Part shown: one piece after another, positions 7,720-15,429 of the stretch
How the letters are laid out: each line of letters starts with the position of its first letter
Numbering within the stretch: the stretch's first letter is position 1
Source of the DNA: Arthrobacter sp. Alg241-R88
GTDB lineage: Bacteria > Actinomycetota > Actinomycetes > Actinomycetales > Micrococcaceae
Assembly (NCBI RefSeq): GCF_900537115.1
Contig: NZ_UNRG01000006.1
Location: 230,746 to 294,745, forward strand
Direction: 5' to 3'
DNA length: 64,000 nucleotides
The notes under the pieces: generated by a model
What the model saw: only the letters and a program-made list of their open reading frames with translations
What the model was told of the DNA's origin: nothing
Databases searched by the model: none
Program-made: the position numbers and the translations under genes

Positions 7720-8346
7720 ATGAAGGGCATTTCTCATGACGAATTTTCAGGCCCCCACTTGGATCGGGGCCGGTTTGAACGCGGCCGCGGCAGGCGTGGA
7801 CCGCACGGGCACCGGGGCGGTGGCTTTGGCCCCGGGTTCGGAGCCGGATTCGGCGGCGGTTTTGGACCAGGTTTTGGACCAGGTTTTGGGCCGGGGTTTG
7901 GGCGCGGACCGCGAAGGGCAAGCCGGGGTGACGTCCGCTCGGCCATCCTCTCGCTCCTGGCGGAAGCGCCCTCAAATGGTTACGGACTGATCAAGACGAT
8001 TGCCGAAAAGACCGGAGGGGCCTGGCGGCCGAGCCCGGGTTCCATCTATCCCACACTGCAGCAGCTCGTGGACGAGGAACTTATTACCGCGCTGAGCGAA
8101 GGCCGCGGAACGGAATTCACCCTCACGGATGCCGGAAGGGCATGGGTGGCAGAGCATGCAGAGGAGATGGAAGCTGCGTGGAACTCCGGGCCGGACAACC
8201 CGGACCGGGATTTCCACCAGAGCATCGGGAAGCTGATGGGCGTAATTCACCAGTTCCGCACCGGTGTCACTGAAGAGCAGCGGGCAGCAGCCATTGAGAA
8301 GCTGGACGAGACCCGCCGGGCCCTCTACAAGATCCTGGCTGACTGA
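7720..8346 (+). CDS. PadR-family transcriptional regulator with Gly/Phe-rich N-terminal extension
   Basis: A 208-residue regulator. Residues about 68-145 form the PadR winged helix (VRSAILSLLAEAPSNGYGLIK, then PSPGSIYPTLQQL). Residues 150-205 form the dimerisation helices. Residues 32-64 are an unusual low-complexity segment made of repeated GFGPGFG units, probably disordered. The upstream perfect palindrome suggests autoregulation. Its 3' end overlaps the convergent amt gene by 22 bases. No obvious target operon is next to it, so it may act on the neighbouring PBP gene or elsewhere. Confidence 0.88.
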   Translation: MKGISHDEFSGPHLDRGRFERGRGRRGPHGHRGGGFGPGFGAGFGGGFGPGFGPGFGPGFGRGPRRASRGDVRSAILSLLAEAPSNGYGLIKTIAEKTGGAWRPSPGSIYPTLQQLVDEELITALSEGRGTEFTLTDAGRAWVAEHAEEMEAAWNSGPDNPDRDFHQSIGKLMGVIHQFRTGVTEEQRAAAIEKLDETRRALYKILAD

Positions 8347-9626
8347 CCGGCAGGGACGGAGGACTGCGCCATGACGTGGCCCGCCGGGTTGAACGCGGCT
8401 CCCAGCTCCCCGAACGCGTAAGCGCTCTCAGCGTGCTCGGACAGATCAACTCCTGCAGTCTCTGCCTCGCGGCTGACCCGGAACCCGATTGTTTTGTTGA
8501 TGGCCCGGCCAATAACCAGGGTCCCGACCCCGGACAGCAGCAGCGTGATCACCACAGCCACGGACTGGGCTACGAGCTGCTGGAAGCCGCCACCGTAGAA
8601 GAGTCCGCCGCCCAGCCCGTCTACCGGAAGGGCGATGAAACCGAGTGCCAGTGTTCCGATGAGTCCTGCGCCCAGGTGGACCCCCACCACATCGAGGGAA
8701 TCATCCAGCCCGAACAGGTATTTGAGGTCCACGAAGACGGCGCAGGCTGCCCCGGCCACCAGGCCCAGGCCGATAGCGGCCACTGGGCTGATGTTGGCGC
8801 AGGACGGCGTGATGGCCACCAACCCGGCCACCACGCCTGACGCTGCTCCCAGTGAGGTGGGGTGGCCGTGGCGGATCTTTTCGGTGACCAGCCAGCTGAG
8901 CATCGCAGCTGCGGGAGTCACCAGGGTGTTGACCCAGATCAGGCCGGCCTGTTCGGCAGTCGTCGCCGCCCCGCCATTGAAGCCAAACCAGCCAAACCAC
9001 AGGATGGCAGCACCCAGCATTATGAACGGGACGTTGTGCGGGCGGTGGTTGGGATCCTTGGCGAAACCGTGGCGCTGGCCCACAATCAGGGCCAGGACCA
9101 GGGCGGCCGTCCCGGAGCTGATCTCCACCACGGCGCCGCCGGCAAAGTCGATGACCTGCCCAAAAATCGCGGTGATGGCTCCATCGGCGCTCATCAGGCC
9201 GCCGCCCCAGATCATGTAGGCGAGCGGGCAGTAGACCACGGTGACCCAGACAGGAACGAACACTGCCCAGGCGCCAAACTTGGCGCGGTCGGCGATGGCA
9301 CCGCTGATCAGGGCCACCGTGATGATGGCGAAGGTGGCGCTGTACCCGGCCTTGATCAGGTCCGGGGAACCCATCAGGTTCTGCAGCCCGAAGCTGGCGA
9401 AGGGATTGCCGAAGATGCCCAGCACGCCGTCGCCGGTTGTCATGGAGTAGCCCCAGAGAACCCACACCACCCCGACGATGCCGGCGGAGATGCAACTCAT
9501 CATGATCATGTTCAGGGCTGCTTTGGCGCGCGTCATGCCACCGTAGAAGAGGCCGAGCCCGGGCGTCATCAGCAATACCATCGCGGCTGAAATCATCAGC
9601 CAGACATGTTGGGCAGTGATCTCCAC
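8325..9626 (-). CDS. amt: ammonium transporter (Amt family)
   Basis: An integral membrane ammonium channel of about 433 residues with eleven predicted membrane segments. Family signatures include the N-terminal FYGGMTRAKAALNMIMMS, the DFAGGAVVEISSGTAALVLAL region and GVHLGAGLIGTLALG. I chose GTG 9626 (VEITAQHVWLM) because AAGGGA lies seven bases upstream. The longer frame has no ribosome site and an atypical N-terminus. No glnK/glnD follows. Two GlnR-like boxes at 9735-9750 and 9788-9803 suggest nitrogen control. Confidence 0.93.
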   Translation of the reverse strand: MEITAQHVWLMISAAMVLLMTPGLGLFYGGMTRAKAALNMIMMSCISAGIVGVVWVLWGYSMTTGDGVLGIFGNPFASFGLQNLMGSPDLIKAGYSATFAIITVALISGAIADRAKFGAWAVFVPVWVTVVYCPLAYMIWGGGLMSADGAITAIFGQVIDFAGGAVVEISSGTAALVLALIVGQRHGFAKDPNHRPHNVPFIMLGAAILWFGWFGFNGGAATTAEQAGLIWVNTLVTPAAAMLSWLVTEKIRHGHPTSLGAASGVVAGLVAITPSCANISPVAAIGLGLVAGAACAVFVDLKYLFGLDDSLDVVGVHLGAGLIGTLALGFIALPVDGLGGGLFYGGGFQQLVAQSVAVVITLLLSGVGTLVIGRAINKTIGFRVSREAETAGVDLSEHAESAYAFGELGAAFNPAGHVMAQSSVPAGQSARIL

Positions 9627-9734
9627 CTGCGGGTCCCTTCGCGTTGCGCCTCGAAGCGGGGCGCTCTTGCCGGCCCTCGCATTTCCCCCGCCCTCCATCT
9701 TTGGGGTGGTGTGTTTCGGGGAACGCGCCTGAAA

Positions 9735-9750
9735 GTTGCGCTGGCGTTAC
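9735..9750 (-). promoter_or_regulatory. GlnR-like box 1 upstream of amt
   Basis: On the minus strand the sequence reads GTAAC-N6-GCAAC, matching the actinobacterial GlnR half-box consensus gTnAC-n6-GaAAC in nine of ten fixed positions. It is about 110 bases upstream of the amt start. Confidence 0.55.
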
Positions 9751-9787
9751 AGAAAGGGCGGCTGTGTGAAGTCCCCGTGTCGAAAAT

Positions 9788-9803
9788 GTTGCGACCGTGT
9801 AAA
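9788..9803 (-). promoter_or_regulatory. GlnR-like box 2 upstream of amt
   Basis: On the minus strand TTTAC-N6-GCAAC, one base weaker than box 1. The two boxes are 53 bases apart, about five helical turns, which would place bound dimers on the same face. Confidence 0.45.
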
Positions 9804-9976
9804 CGGCGGCCATCGGCGGGGAACCAGAGGGTATGGATGCCCGCTGGATTGCTTGGTGCGCGGGCGGCGGGGTCAGGAGCGAAGGTGAGAAGCCGCCGTC
9901 GCGCGCCCAGCCCGCAGGTTACAAGGCCGTAAACGCAGGTTCACCGCATGCGTGGGCTGAATTTCCCACCCAAGGA

Positions 9977-10025
9977 AAACGACGACGGCGTGCCGCACGG
10001 AAGATGCGGCATGCCGTCGTCGTTT
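9977..10025 (-). terminator. hairpin terminator downstream of the amidase gene
   Basis: Twenty-base arms with one G-T pair (AAACGACGACGGCGTGCCGC and its near complement) and a nine-base loop. It lies 50 bases beyond the amidase stop, ending in TTTT on the minus strand. Confidence 0.7.
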
Positions 10026-10075
10026 GCTGGCAAAGCCGGGGAGACTTACCAGGCCATCGCCACTTCCAAGGTGGA

Positions 10076-10870
10076 TCAGAATTGGTGGGCGTTAGCCAGT
10101 ACCGGAAGCTTGGTGCGCACCTCGTCCACGATCGACGGATCGATATCGACGACGGCGAGTTCCGGCTTTCCGCCCAGAGCGGCTACTGCTGAGCCCAGGG
10201 GAGTGATGACAGCGCTGTGGCCGATGCCCGTGGGGGCGGTTCCCGCCGGTCCAGCGCCGATGGTCTCGGGGTCGCCCTGGCCGCAGGCCACTACGAAGGT
10301 GGTGCTGTCCAGTGCGCGTGCCCGCACCAGCAGGTCCCACTGCTCTGCCTTGCCTTCGCCGGCGCCCCATGAGGCGCAGACGATGTTGACCCGGGCACCG
10401 GCGCGGGCGTTGGCCGTGAACAGGGCGGGGAACCGGACGTCGTAACAGGTGGCCAGGCCGAACACGGTGCCGTTGATCTCGAAGGTCACCGGGCTGGTTC
10501 CCGGGTCCACGGTCCTGGATTCCTGGAAGCCGAAAGCGTCGAAGAGGTGCACCTTGTCATAGGACGTGTCCACGCCGGGGCCGGTGACCAGCAGGGTGTT
10601 GCGGACCCTGCCGTCCTTCCCGGGAGTGAACATTCCGGCTACGATCGCAATGTCCAGTTCCTTGGACAGGGCACGGACATTTTCCGCCCACGGTCCGTCC
10701 AAGGGTTCTGCGACGTCCGTCAGTGAGTTCCCGAACGCGCGCATGGCAGCTTCGGGGAATACCACCAGCTCCGCGCCGGCAGCTTTGGCTTGGGTGGCGT
10801 AGTCCCGGATCAGCTCCAGGTTGGCGGCAGGGTCCGCGCTGCTGATGATTTGGGCGACTGCTAGACGCAT
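10076..10870 (-). CDS. carbon-nitrogen hydrolase (nitrilase superfamily amidase)
   Basis: A 264-residue cytoplasmic amidase. The superfamily triad is intact: E40 (VVFPEAAM), K106 (YDKVHLF) and C142 (LATCYDVRFP). Length and the DVRFP motif place it with aliphatic amidase / omega-amidase-like branches, and the substrate is unknown. The ATG at 10870 is 31 bases from the divergent GntR start, with a palindromic operator in between. It probably belongs with the regulator, transporter and DUF2848 protein to one small catabolic pathway. Confidence 0.88.
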   Translation of the reverse strand: MRLAVAQIISSADPAANLELIRDYATQAKAAGAELVVFPEAAMRAFGNSLTDVAEPLDGPWAENVRALSKELDIAIVAGMFTPGKDGRVRNTLLVTGPGVDTSYDKVHLFDAFGFQESRTVDPGTSPVTFEINGTVFGLATCYDVRFPALFTANARAGARVNIVCASWGAGEGKAEQWDLLVRARALDSTTFVVACGQGDPETIGAGPAGTAPTGIGHSAVITPLGSAVAALGGKPELAVVDIDPSIVDEVRTKLPVLANAHQF

Positions 10871-10886
10871 GGATAGCTCCAATCTG

Positions 10887-10903
10887 TTGTATACATAATG
10901 TAT
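10887..10903. promoter_or_regulatory. GntR operator between amidase and regulator genes
   Basis: TTGTATACAT at 10887-10896, followed by the 6-1-6 palindrome ATACATAATGTAT (10891-10903), which runs into the GntR start codon at 10902. The TGTATACA core resembles known FCD-type GntR sites and recurs at 13066-13081. Confidence 0.6.
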
Positions 10904-11558
10904 GGGAAAAACGGCGGGTACGGCTGCGTCCGGACGGGAAAAGGCGTATGTCCACCTGCGTGAAAACGTCCTGATCGACCCCGAACTCCAGGGCCGCTTC
11001 CTGAACGAACAGGAGCTTGCCGCCGAAATTGGAGTCTCCCGCACGCCCGTCCGTGAAGCCCTTTTGCTCCTGGTCTCGGATGGGCTGGTGGAGCTGATTC
11101 CGCAACGCGGGGCGTACGTTCCGCCCGTCACCGGCCGGGAAATCTCCGAACTGATGGAACTCCGCGGTGTCCTCGAGACCCACGCAGCCCGGCTGGTGAT
11201 CGCCGAGAACCGCGTGCCTGCCGCGCTGATGCAAGAGACCCTGGACCTCCAGGCCCGGATCCCGGACACCAGCGAAACTGATGATGCCCGGGAGTTCATC
11301 CGCCTGGACACCCTCTTCCATCAGCAGCTCATTGACGCGGCCGGCAACGAACTGATTTCCCGGACCTACAGCAAGCTTCACGTGCGGCAGATCCTGGTGG
11401 GGGTTGCCGCCCTGTTCCGGATGGGCGGCCGGCGCCAGGACGTCTGCGCCGAACATCAGGGGATCCTTGACGCATTGGTGTCCGGAGATGCCGACCAGGC
11501 GCAGAAGGCGATCGACGAGCATCTGGCTGTCACGCGGGATATCCTGCTCCGGACCTGA
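10902..11558 (+). CDS. GntR-family (FCD domain) transcriptional regulator
   Basis: A 218-residue regulator. Winged helix at about residues 17-80 (FLNEQELAAEIGVSRTPVREALLLL) and an FCD ligand-binding domain at about 90-205 with acidic/His residues (TLFHQQLIDAAGNE, AEHQGILDAL) that bind a metal and a carboxylate effector in relatives. It is divergent from the amidase and convergent with the transporter. Palindromes of the same type flank the amidase/regulator and the transporter/DUF2848 start regions, so it probably controls all four genes. The start codon lies inside its own putative operator. Confidence 0.9.
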   Translation: MGKTAGTAASGREKAYVHLRENVLIDPELQGRFLNEQELAAEIGVSRTPVREALLLLVSDGLVELIPQRGAYVPPVTGREISELMELRGVLETHAARLVIAENRVPAALMQETLDLQARIPDTSETDDAREFIRLDTLFHQQLIDAAGNELISRTYSKLHVRQILVGVAALFRMGGRRQDVCAEHQGILDALVSGDADQAQKAIDEHLAVTRDILLRT

Positions 11559-11561
11559 CGC

Positions 11562-11621
11562 AGTTTTGTCCACGCGGCGCGGGCTGCAAGGCATTTGTGA
11601 ACACGCCACGTGGACAAAACT
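11562..11621. repeat. AGTTTTTGTCCA-family inverted repeat, copy A (terminator)
   Basis: Arms AGTTTTGTCCACG (11562-11574) and CGTGGACAAAACT (11609-11621) enclose a 34-base loop that itself contains a GGCG/CGCC pairing. It is located between the convergent GntR and transporter genes. Related copies lie at 46544, 48263 and 61999. Confidence 0.75.
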
Positions 11622-11631
11622 TTTCCCTCGG

Positions 11632-13017
11632 TCAGCGGGATTCGCCCACACCCGACGCCCGGGTTGCGTTGCTGGCTCCTTCCAGGAGGAGCCGGTAGTC
11701 CTGGTCCTCCACAGTGTCGTTGTCGCGGCCCATGGCGAGCCCCACTACGGTCACGACGGCGGCAACGGCCACGTAGATGGCCACCGGAACCCAGGTGCCG
11801 AACTGCGAGAGCAGCACGGTGAACATCAGCGGGGCGATGGCGCCGCCGATCACGCCGGCGAACGTGTACGCCAGGGAACTTCCGGTGGAACGAAGCCGGG
11901 GGGAGAACTGCTCCACAATGAAGGCCGCCTGCGGACCGTACATAAAGGAGTGCGCCATGAGGCCCAGGACAATGCCGATGATCAGCATCGGCTGGTTGTT
12001 GCCGCCGAGAATGGCGAAGAAGATAAACGTCCAGACGGCGCCCACCACCGCACCCACCCCGTAGACCAGGCGGCGGTTGAACCTGTCGGACACGGCGCCG
12101 GCCAGCGGGATCATAAAGAGCTGGAAGGCGGAGCCGATCAGGACTGCGGTGAGTACTTGGTTGCGCTCGTAGCCCAGCGACTGGATGCCGTAGGTGAGTG
12201 TAAACACCGTGAACAGCGCGTACAGCACGTCAGGTCCCACGCGGGAGAGGATGGCGGCGATCAGTGGGCGCAGTTCATGGCTGAACACCTCGCGGATGGG
12301 GGCATGGGGCTGTTCGCCGTGGGCCGCGATCGCCTTGAAGACAGGAGTGTCTTCCAGCCGGAGGCGGATCCACAGGCCGAACGCGACCAGCAGTGCCGAC
12401 ACAAGGAAGGCGATACGCCAGCCGAAGCTGAGGAACTGTTCCTCCGTCAGCATCAGGGTCAGGACCGCCAGGGCACCGTTGGCGAGCAGGTTGCCTGCGG
12501 GCGGGCCCACCTGGGCGGCGGAGGCCCAGAAACCCCGGCGGTGCGGATCGCCATACTCGCTGGAAAGCAGGACGGCACCGCCCCACTCGCCGCCGACGCC
12601 CACGCCCTGCGCGAACCGCAGGAGCACCAGGATGATGGGAGCGGCGATGCCGATGCTGTCGTAGCCCGGAAGAACACCAATCAGCACCGTGGCCACGCCA
12701 ATGATCATCAGCGTAGTCACCAGCACCTTCTTGCGGCCGATGCGGTCACCCAGGCGGCCGAAGATGATCCCGCCCACCGGGCGGGAAACGTAGCCCACCG
12801 CGTAGGTGGAGAACGCCAAAATGGTGCCCGTCAGGGGATCGCTTGCGGGAAAGAAGACGAGGGGAAAGACGACGGCGGCGGCCGCTGAGTAGACGGCGAA
12901 GTCGTACCACTCAAGGGCCGTCCCGGTGAGGCTGGCGGCAAAGGCCTTGTATAGACCCTTGGGATGAATCGGCGGGTGCGGCGCCGCACCGTGTGCCGGA
13001 ACGGGAGAGTTGCTCAT
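11632..13017 (-). CDS. MFS transporter, metabolite:H+ symporter (MHS) type
   Basis: A 461-residue membrane transporter with twelve predicted helices. The MHS signature is clear: an N-terminal FAASLTGTALEWYDFAVYSA segment and the loop GRLGDRIGRKKVL between helices 2 and 3, with RFAQGVGVGGEWGGAVLL in helix 4-5. Relatives import carboxylates such as shikimate, citrate, proline-betaine or alpha-ketoglutarate. I start at 13017 because GTGGAGG lies five bases upstream. The divergent DUF2848 gene and the palindromes in the shared promoter region link it to the GntR regulator. Confidence 0.9.
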   Translation of the reverse strand: MSNSPVPAHGAAPHPPIHPKGLYKAFAASLTGTALEWYDFAVYSAAAAVVFPLVFFPASDPLTGTILAFSTYAVGYVSRPVGGIIFGRLGDRIGRKKVLVTTLMIIGVATVLIGVLPGYDSIGIAAPIILVLLRFAQGVGVGGEWGGAVLLSSEYGDPHRRGFWASAAQVGPPAGNLLANGALAVLTLMLTEEQFLSFGWRIAFLVSALLVAFGLWIRLRLEDTPVFKAIAAHGEQPHAPIREVFSHELRPLIAAILSRVGPDVLYALFTVFTLTYGIQSLGYERNQVLTAVLIGSAFQLFMIPLAGAVSDRFNRRLVYGVGAVVGAVWTFIFFAILGGNNQPMLIIGIVLGLMAHSFMYGPQAAFIVEQFSPRLRSTGSSLAYTFAGVIGGAIAPLMFTVLLSQFGTWVPVAIYVAVAAVVTVVGLAMGRDNDTVEDQDYRLLLEGASNATRASGVGESR

Positions 13018-13065
13018 GATGTCCTCCACTGGAGTGCTCAAAGGTGACGCCTGTCACGCTGGCGT

Positions 13066-13098
13066 GTAATGTATACATTACGCATACTGGATGTACAT
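13066..13098. promoter_or_regulatory. second GntR operator between transporter and DUF2848 genes
   Basis: GTAATGTATACATTAC (13066-13081) is a perfect 16-bp palindrome sharing the ATGTATAC core with the operator at 10887. A second short palindrome ATGTACAT lies at 13091-13098. They lie between two divergent genes. Confidence 0.65.
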
Positions 13099-13165
13099 TG
13101 GCGACCCTTTCCGGTTTCCGGTTTGTTAATTTTTCCTGCAGCACCACGAAAAGGACGGATCCACC

Positions 13166-13852
13166 ATGACGGTTCTCAGCTTTGAACTTCCCGACGGCAG
13201 CACCAGGGACGTGGAGGTCAAGCACCTTCTCAATGCCGGCTATGCGGGACGCGAGCAGGATGAAGTCCAGGCGCACATTGCCGAACTGGCGGAGCTTGGC
13301 GTTCCGGGGCCCACCACCACTCCGGCCCTCTACCCGGTGTCGCCCTACCTGGCGCAGCAGGTGTCCGAAGTGCGCGTGCAGCACGGAAGGACGTCCGGAG
13401 AAGCGGAGTGGGCGCTGGTGATCGCGGACGACGGCGTCCTGCTGACGGTGGCCTGCGACCACACGGACCGGGAGCTCGAAGTCCATGGCGTGGCCTGGAG
13501 CAAGAACGCTAGCCCGGACGTCCTGGGCCGGAAGGCATGGCGGCTTGACGATGTGCGTGACCACTTGGACAAGATCACGCTGAAGGGCTGGGTGGGGGAG
13601 GGGGAGACCCCGGACACCCTCATCCAGGACAGCACGCTGGAGGCGCTGCTGACGCCGGACTACTGGCTGGAGGTGCTGGCCGAGCGCGGCCTGAACCAGC
13701 CCGGCACCGTGCTCATCTCCGGCACCGTGGCCATGACAGGCGGCGTGAACCAGTTCGCCCGCAGCTGGAAAGTCGAAATGGCGGACCCCGTCACCGGGCT
13801 GTCCGTGGATGCCCAGTACGTGGTGGAGCAGATGCCGGAACCCATCGGCTGA
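13166..13852 (+). CDS. DUF2848 family protein (fumarylacetoacetate-hydrolase-like)
   Basis: A 228-residue cytoplasmic protein that fits the DUF2848 family, with the segment YPVSPYLAQQVSEVRV near residue 54 and the closing motif PGTVLISGTVAMTGG near 180, reminiscent of the FAH hydrolase fold (GTVxxTG). Function unknown. A hydrolase or decarboxylase acting on an acylated carboxylate is an inference. The AAAAGGACGG ribosome site is good. It diverges from the MHS transporter and completes the amidase/GntR/transporter cluster. Confidence 0.75.
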   Translation: MTVLSFELPDGSTRDVEVKHLLNAGYAGREQDEVQAHIAELAELGVPGPTTTPALYPVSPYLAQQVSEVRVQHGRTSGEAEWALVIADDGVLLTVACDHTDRELEVHGVAWSKNASPDVLGRKAWRLDDVRDHLDKITLKGWVGEGETPDTLIQDSTLEALLTPDYWLEVLAERGLNQPGTVLISGTVAMTGGVNQFARSWKVEMADPVTGLSVDAQYVVEQMPEPIG

Positions 13853-13867
13853 AAACGCGGCCCGGCT

Positions 13868-13906
13868 GCGAAGTAGGGGGCTACTGCTTGTAGCCTTCTA
13901 CTTCGC
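13868..13906. terminator. hairpin overlapping the end of the DUF2630 gene
   Basis: GCGAAGTAG (13868-13876) pairs with CTACTTCGC, extended by GGCTA/TAGCC around a seven-base loop, 14 of 16 pairs in all. It lies between the convergent DUF2848 and DUF2630 genes. Confidence 0.6.
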
Positions 13907-14117
13907 TGACGGGACGGGCTTCGGCTTCGTTGGGGTTTTCGCCTGACTCCGCTTTGGCCCTGCGCTGGCGCAGCAGGTCCCAGCACTGGTCAAGGCGTTC
14001 TTCCACCTGCCTCAGCCTGTCCCGGTCCGGCGCCTGGCCGTCTGCGGATCCCTCGCGGAGTGTGTGCTCCTCCTCCACCAAGGCCTGAATGCGGCTCAAA
14101 AGATCCTCGTTGTTCAT
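13881..14117 (-). CDS. DUF2630 family protein
   Basis: A 78-residue helical, highly charged protein. The DUF2630 signature is visible: IQALVEEEHTLR near residue 10 and DRLRQVEERLDQCWDLLRQRRA near residues 33-54. It is probably a short coiled coil of unknown role, common in Actinobacteria. It converges with the DUF2848 gene and diverges from a small membrane protein gene 56 bases away. Confidence 0.85.
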   Translation of the reverse strand: MNNEDLLSRIQALVEEEHTLREGSADGQAPDRDRLRQVEERLDQCWDLLRQRRAKAESGENPNEAEARPVSEVEGYKQ

Positions 14118-14173
14118 GTCTGCCCCTTTCGCCGGAAACGATTCCCTCAGGGTACGCCTGTACCATCAGAATC

Positions 14174-14572
14174 ATGCCCACTGTGCTTGATATGGCAGGT
14201 CCAATCCTGGAAATGCTCACTTGGTTGTGCCTGCCCGCCGGGCTGGGATTGCTCTTCTACACCGGCTTCCTGCGCCGCTTCGTGCATCCGTGGGCGGTGG
14301 CCGAAGCCGTGGTGTATTCGGACAGCAGCGGCGTGGGCTTCCGCTGGTTCGACCGGAAGTACCAGGTGCACCATGCGCCCATGTCGCCCCATGACATCAA
14401 GGACCTGGCCGTGGGCGATACCCTTCCCATCTACTACCACCCCAAGCGGCCCACCCAGTGGCAGATGGCGGCTCCGGAAGAGGCTGGAAAAACGGCAGCG
14501 GTGCTTGGCCGTTGCCTTACCGGGATCGGCGCCGTGGCGCTGCTCGCGGGGTTTGTCCTGCCGATGTTCTAG
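14174..14572 (+). CDS. small membrane protein of unknown function
   Basis: A 132-residue protein with a membrane segment at about residues 8-28 (LEMLTWLCLPAGLGLLFYTGFL), a soluble middle (residues 35-100, ending LPIYYHPKRPTQWQMA) and a second membrane segment near the C-terminus (TGIGAVALLAGFVLPMF). The arrangement resembles DUF3592-type proteins but I cannot confirm membership. Start at 14174 was chosen because the first membrane segment follows directly. The longer frame overlaps DUF2630. Confidence 0.65.
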   Translation: MPTVLDMAGPILEMLTWLCLPAGLGLLFYTGFLRRFVHPWAVAEAVVYSDSSGVGFRWFDRKYQVHHAPMSPHDIKDLAVGDTLPIYYHPKRPTQWQMAAPEEAGKTAAVLGRCLTGIGAVALLAGFVLPMF

Positions 14573-14592
14573 GGCCGGATCAGCGGGTTCGC

Positions 14593-14925
14593 TCAGCCGG
14601 CGAGGACGACGCCGATGCCGAGGCCGCCCAACGACACCCCCGCACAGGCCGTCCACAGCACGGCGGTGATGTCGGCGTCGACATTTTCCCTTGCAATGCC
14701 GCGGGAGCTGGCGCCGTAGCGGCGGCGCTGCGTGAAGTAGATGGCGGCAGCCGCCCCGGCCGAGACGGCGAACAGCAGCAGGATGGGCAGCCCGTGGGCA
14801 GGAAGCCAGCGCAGGAAGATCGCGCTGACCGTGACCAGTGCCATCATCGTCCTGCCCCAGGCGAGCGTGGTGCGCTCCGGCTGAAGGCCCGGATCGCCGT
14901 GGCCGCCCGCGGGGTGCGTGACCAC
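14593..14925 (-). CDS. DUF202 membrane protein
   Basis: A 110-residue protein with three predicted membrane helices and the DUF202 N-terminal signature LQPERTTLAWGRTMMAL near residue 14. Unknown function, inner-membrane location. It follows the second DUF202 gene (14929-15333) with a gap of three bases, so both are in one operon. Their pairing as unequal halves (one YidH-like, one short) is typical. Confidence 0.85.
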   Translation of the reverse strand: MVTHPAGGHGDPGLQPERTTLAWGRTMMALVTVSAIFLRWLPAHGLPILLLFAVSAGAAAAIYFTQRRRYGASSRGIARENVDADITAVLWTACAGVSLGGLGIGVVLAG

Positions 14926-14928
14926 TGC

Positions 14929-15333
14929 TCAGCGCCAGAGAATAAAGATCAGCACGACGGCGGCCGCCAGCGCCCCTGCCCCGGCAAGCAGCGGGACAAT
15001 CAGCGGCAGCGGCAGCGGGGCTTTGCTGCGCATGCTTCGTTCCACCCGCAGCCACCGCACCGCGGCGCCCGCGCTCAGCAGCATACCCAGCAGGAGCAGC
15101 ACCACGGCCAAGCCCTTTCGGACGGGCTCCAGGAAAAGGTCCGCGGTGAAAGCCTCGATGGCAATGCCGCCGGCGAGGAGCGCCAGGGATGTACGGATCC
15201 AGGCAAGGAAGGTGCGTTCGTTCGCCAGGGTGAACCGCGGGTCCGGTTCCTCCCCGCCGGGCAGCAGCCGCTCGGCAATTTTCCCGCGCGACGGCGGAAT
15301 GTTGGCGCTGGCGGGCTGCTCGCTGTTGGTCAC
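14929..15333 (-). CDS. YidH-type DUF202 membrane protein
   Basis: A 134-residue protein with three membrane helices. The conserved start DPRFTLANERTFLAWIRTSLALLAGGIAIEA (residues about 30-60) is the YidH/DUF202 hallmark. Function unknown. It is the first gene of a two-gene operon with the shorter DUF202 protein. A cytoplasmic, polar stretch of about 30 residues precedes the first helix. Confidence 0.87.
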   Translation of the reverse strand: MTNSEQPASANIPPSRGKIAERLLPGGEEPDPRFTLANERTFLAWIRTSLALLAGGIAIEAFTADLFLEPVRKGLAVVLLLLGMLLSAGAAVRWLRVERSMRSKAPLPLPLIVPLLAGAGALAAAVVLIFILWR

Positions 15334-15429
15334 GCTGCCAGTTTAGCCAGCGGGGTTGCCCCGGCCGACTGCGGTGCGGATCGGCAGCCGGTTAGTCCTG
15401 GGGCGCTCCCAGAGCAGGCCGAACTGGAA

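Larger units (their letters stand above)
9627..10075. other. 449-bp intergenic region with amt promoter elements and a terminator
   Basis: No convincing gene. It holds two GlnR-like boxes toward the amt side and a strong hairpin (9977-10025) toward the amidase side. Short open frames in it lack ribosome sites and coding character. Confidence 0.6.

Noticed and set aside
10902..10930. Downstream start for the GntR gene to free the operator
   Set aside because: No better ATG/GTG with a ribosome site fits, and the helix-turn-helix needs the residues encoded from 10902.
11404..12888. 494-codon frame opposite the MHS transporter
   Set aside because: Composition (His, Gln, Gly, Asp rich) is typical of an antisense shadow; the opposite strand encodes a clear transporter.
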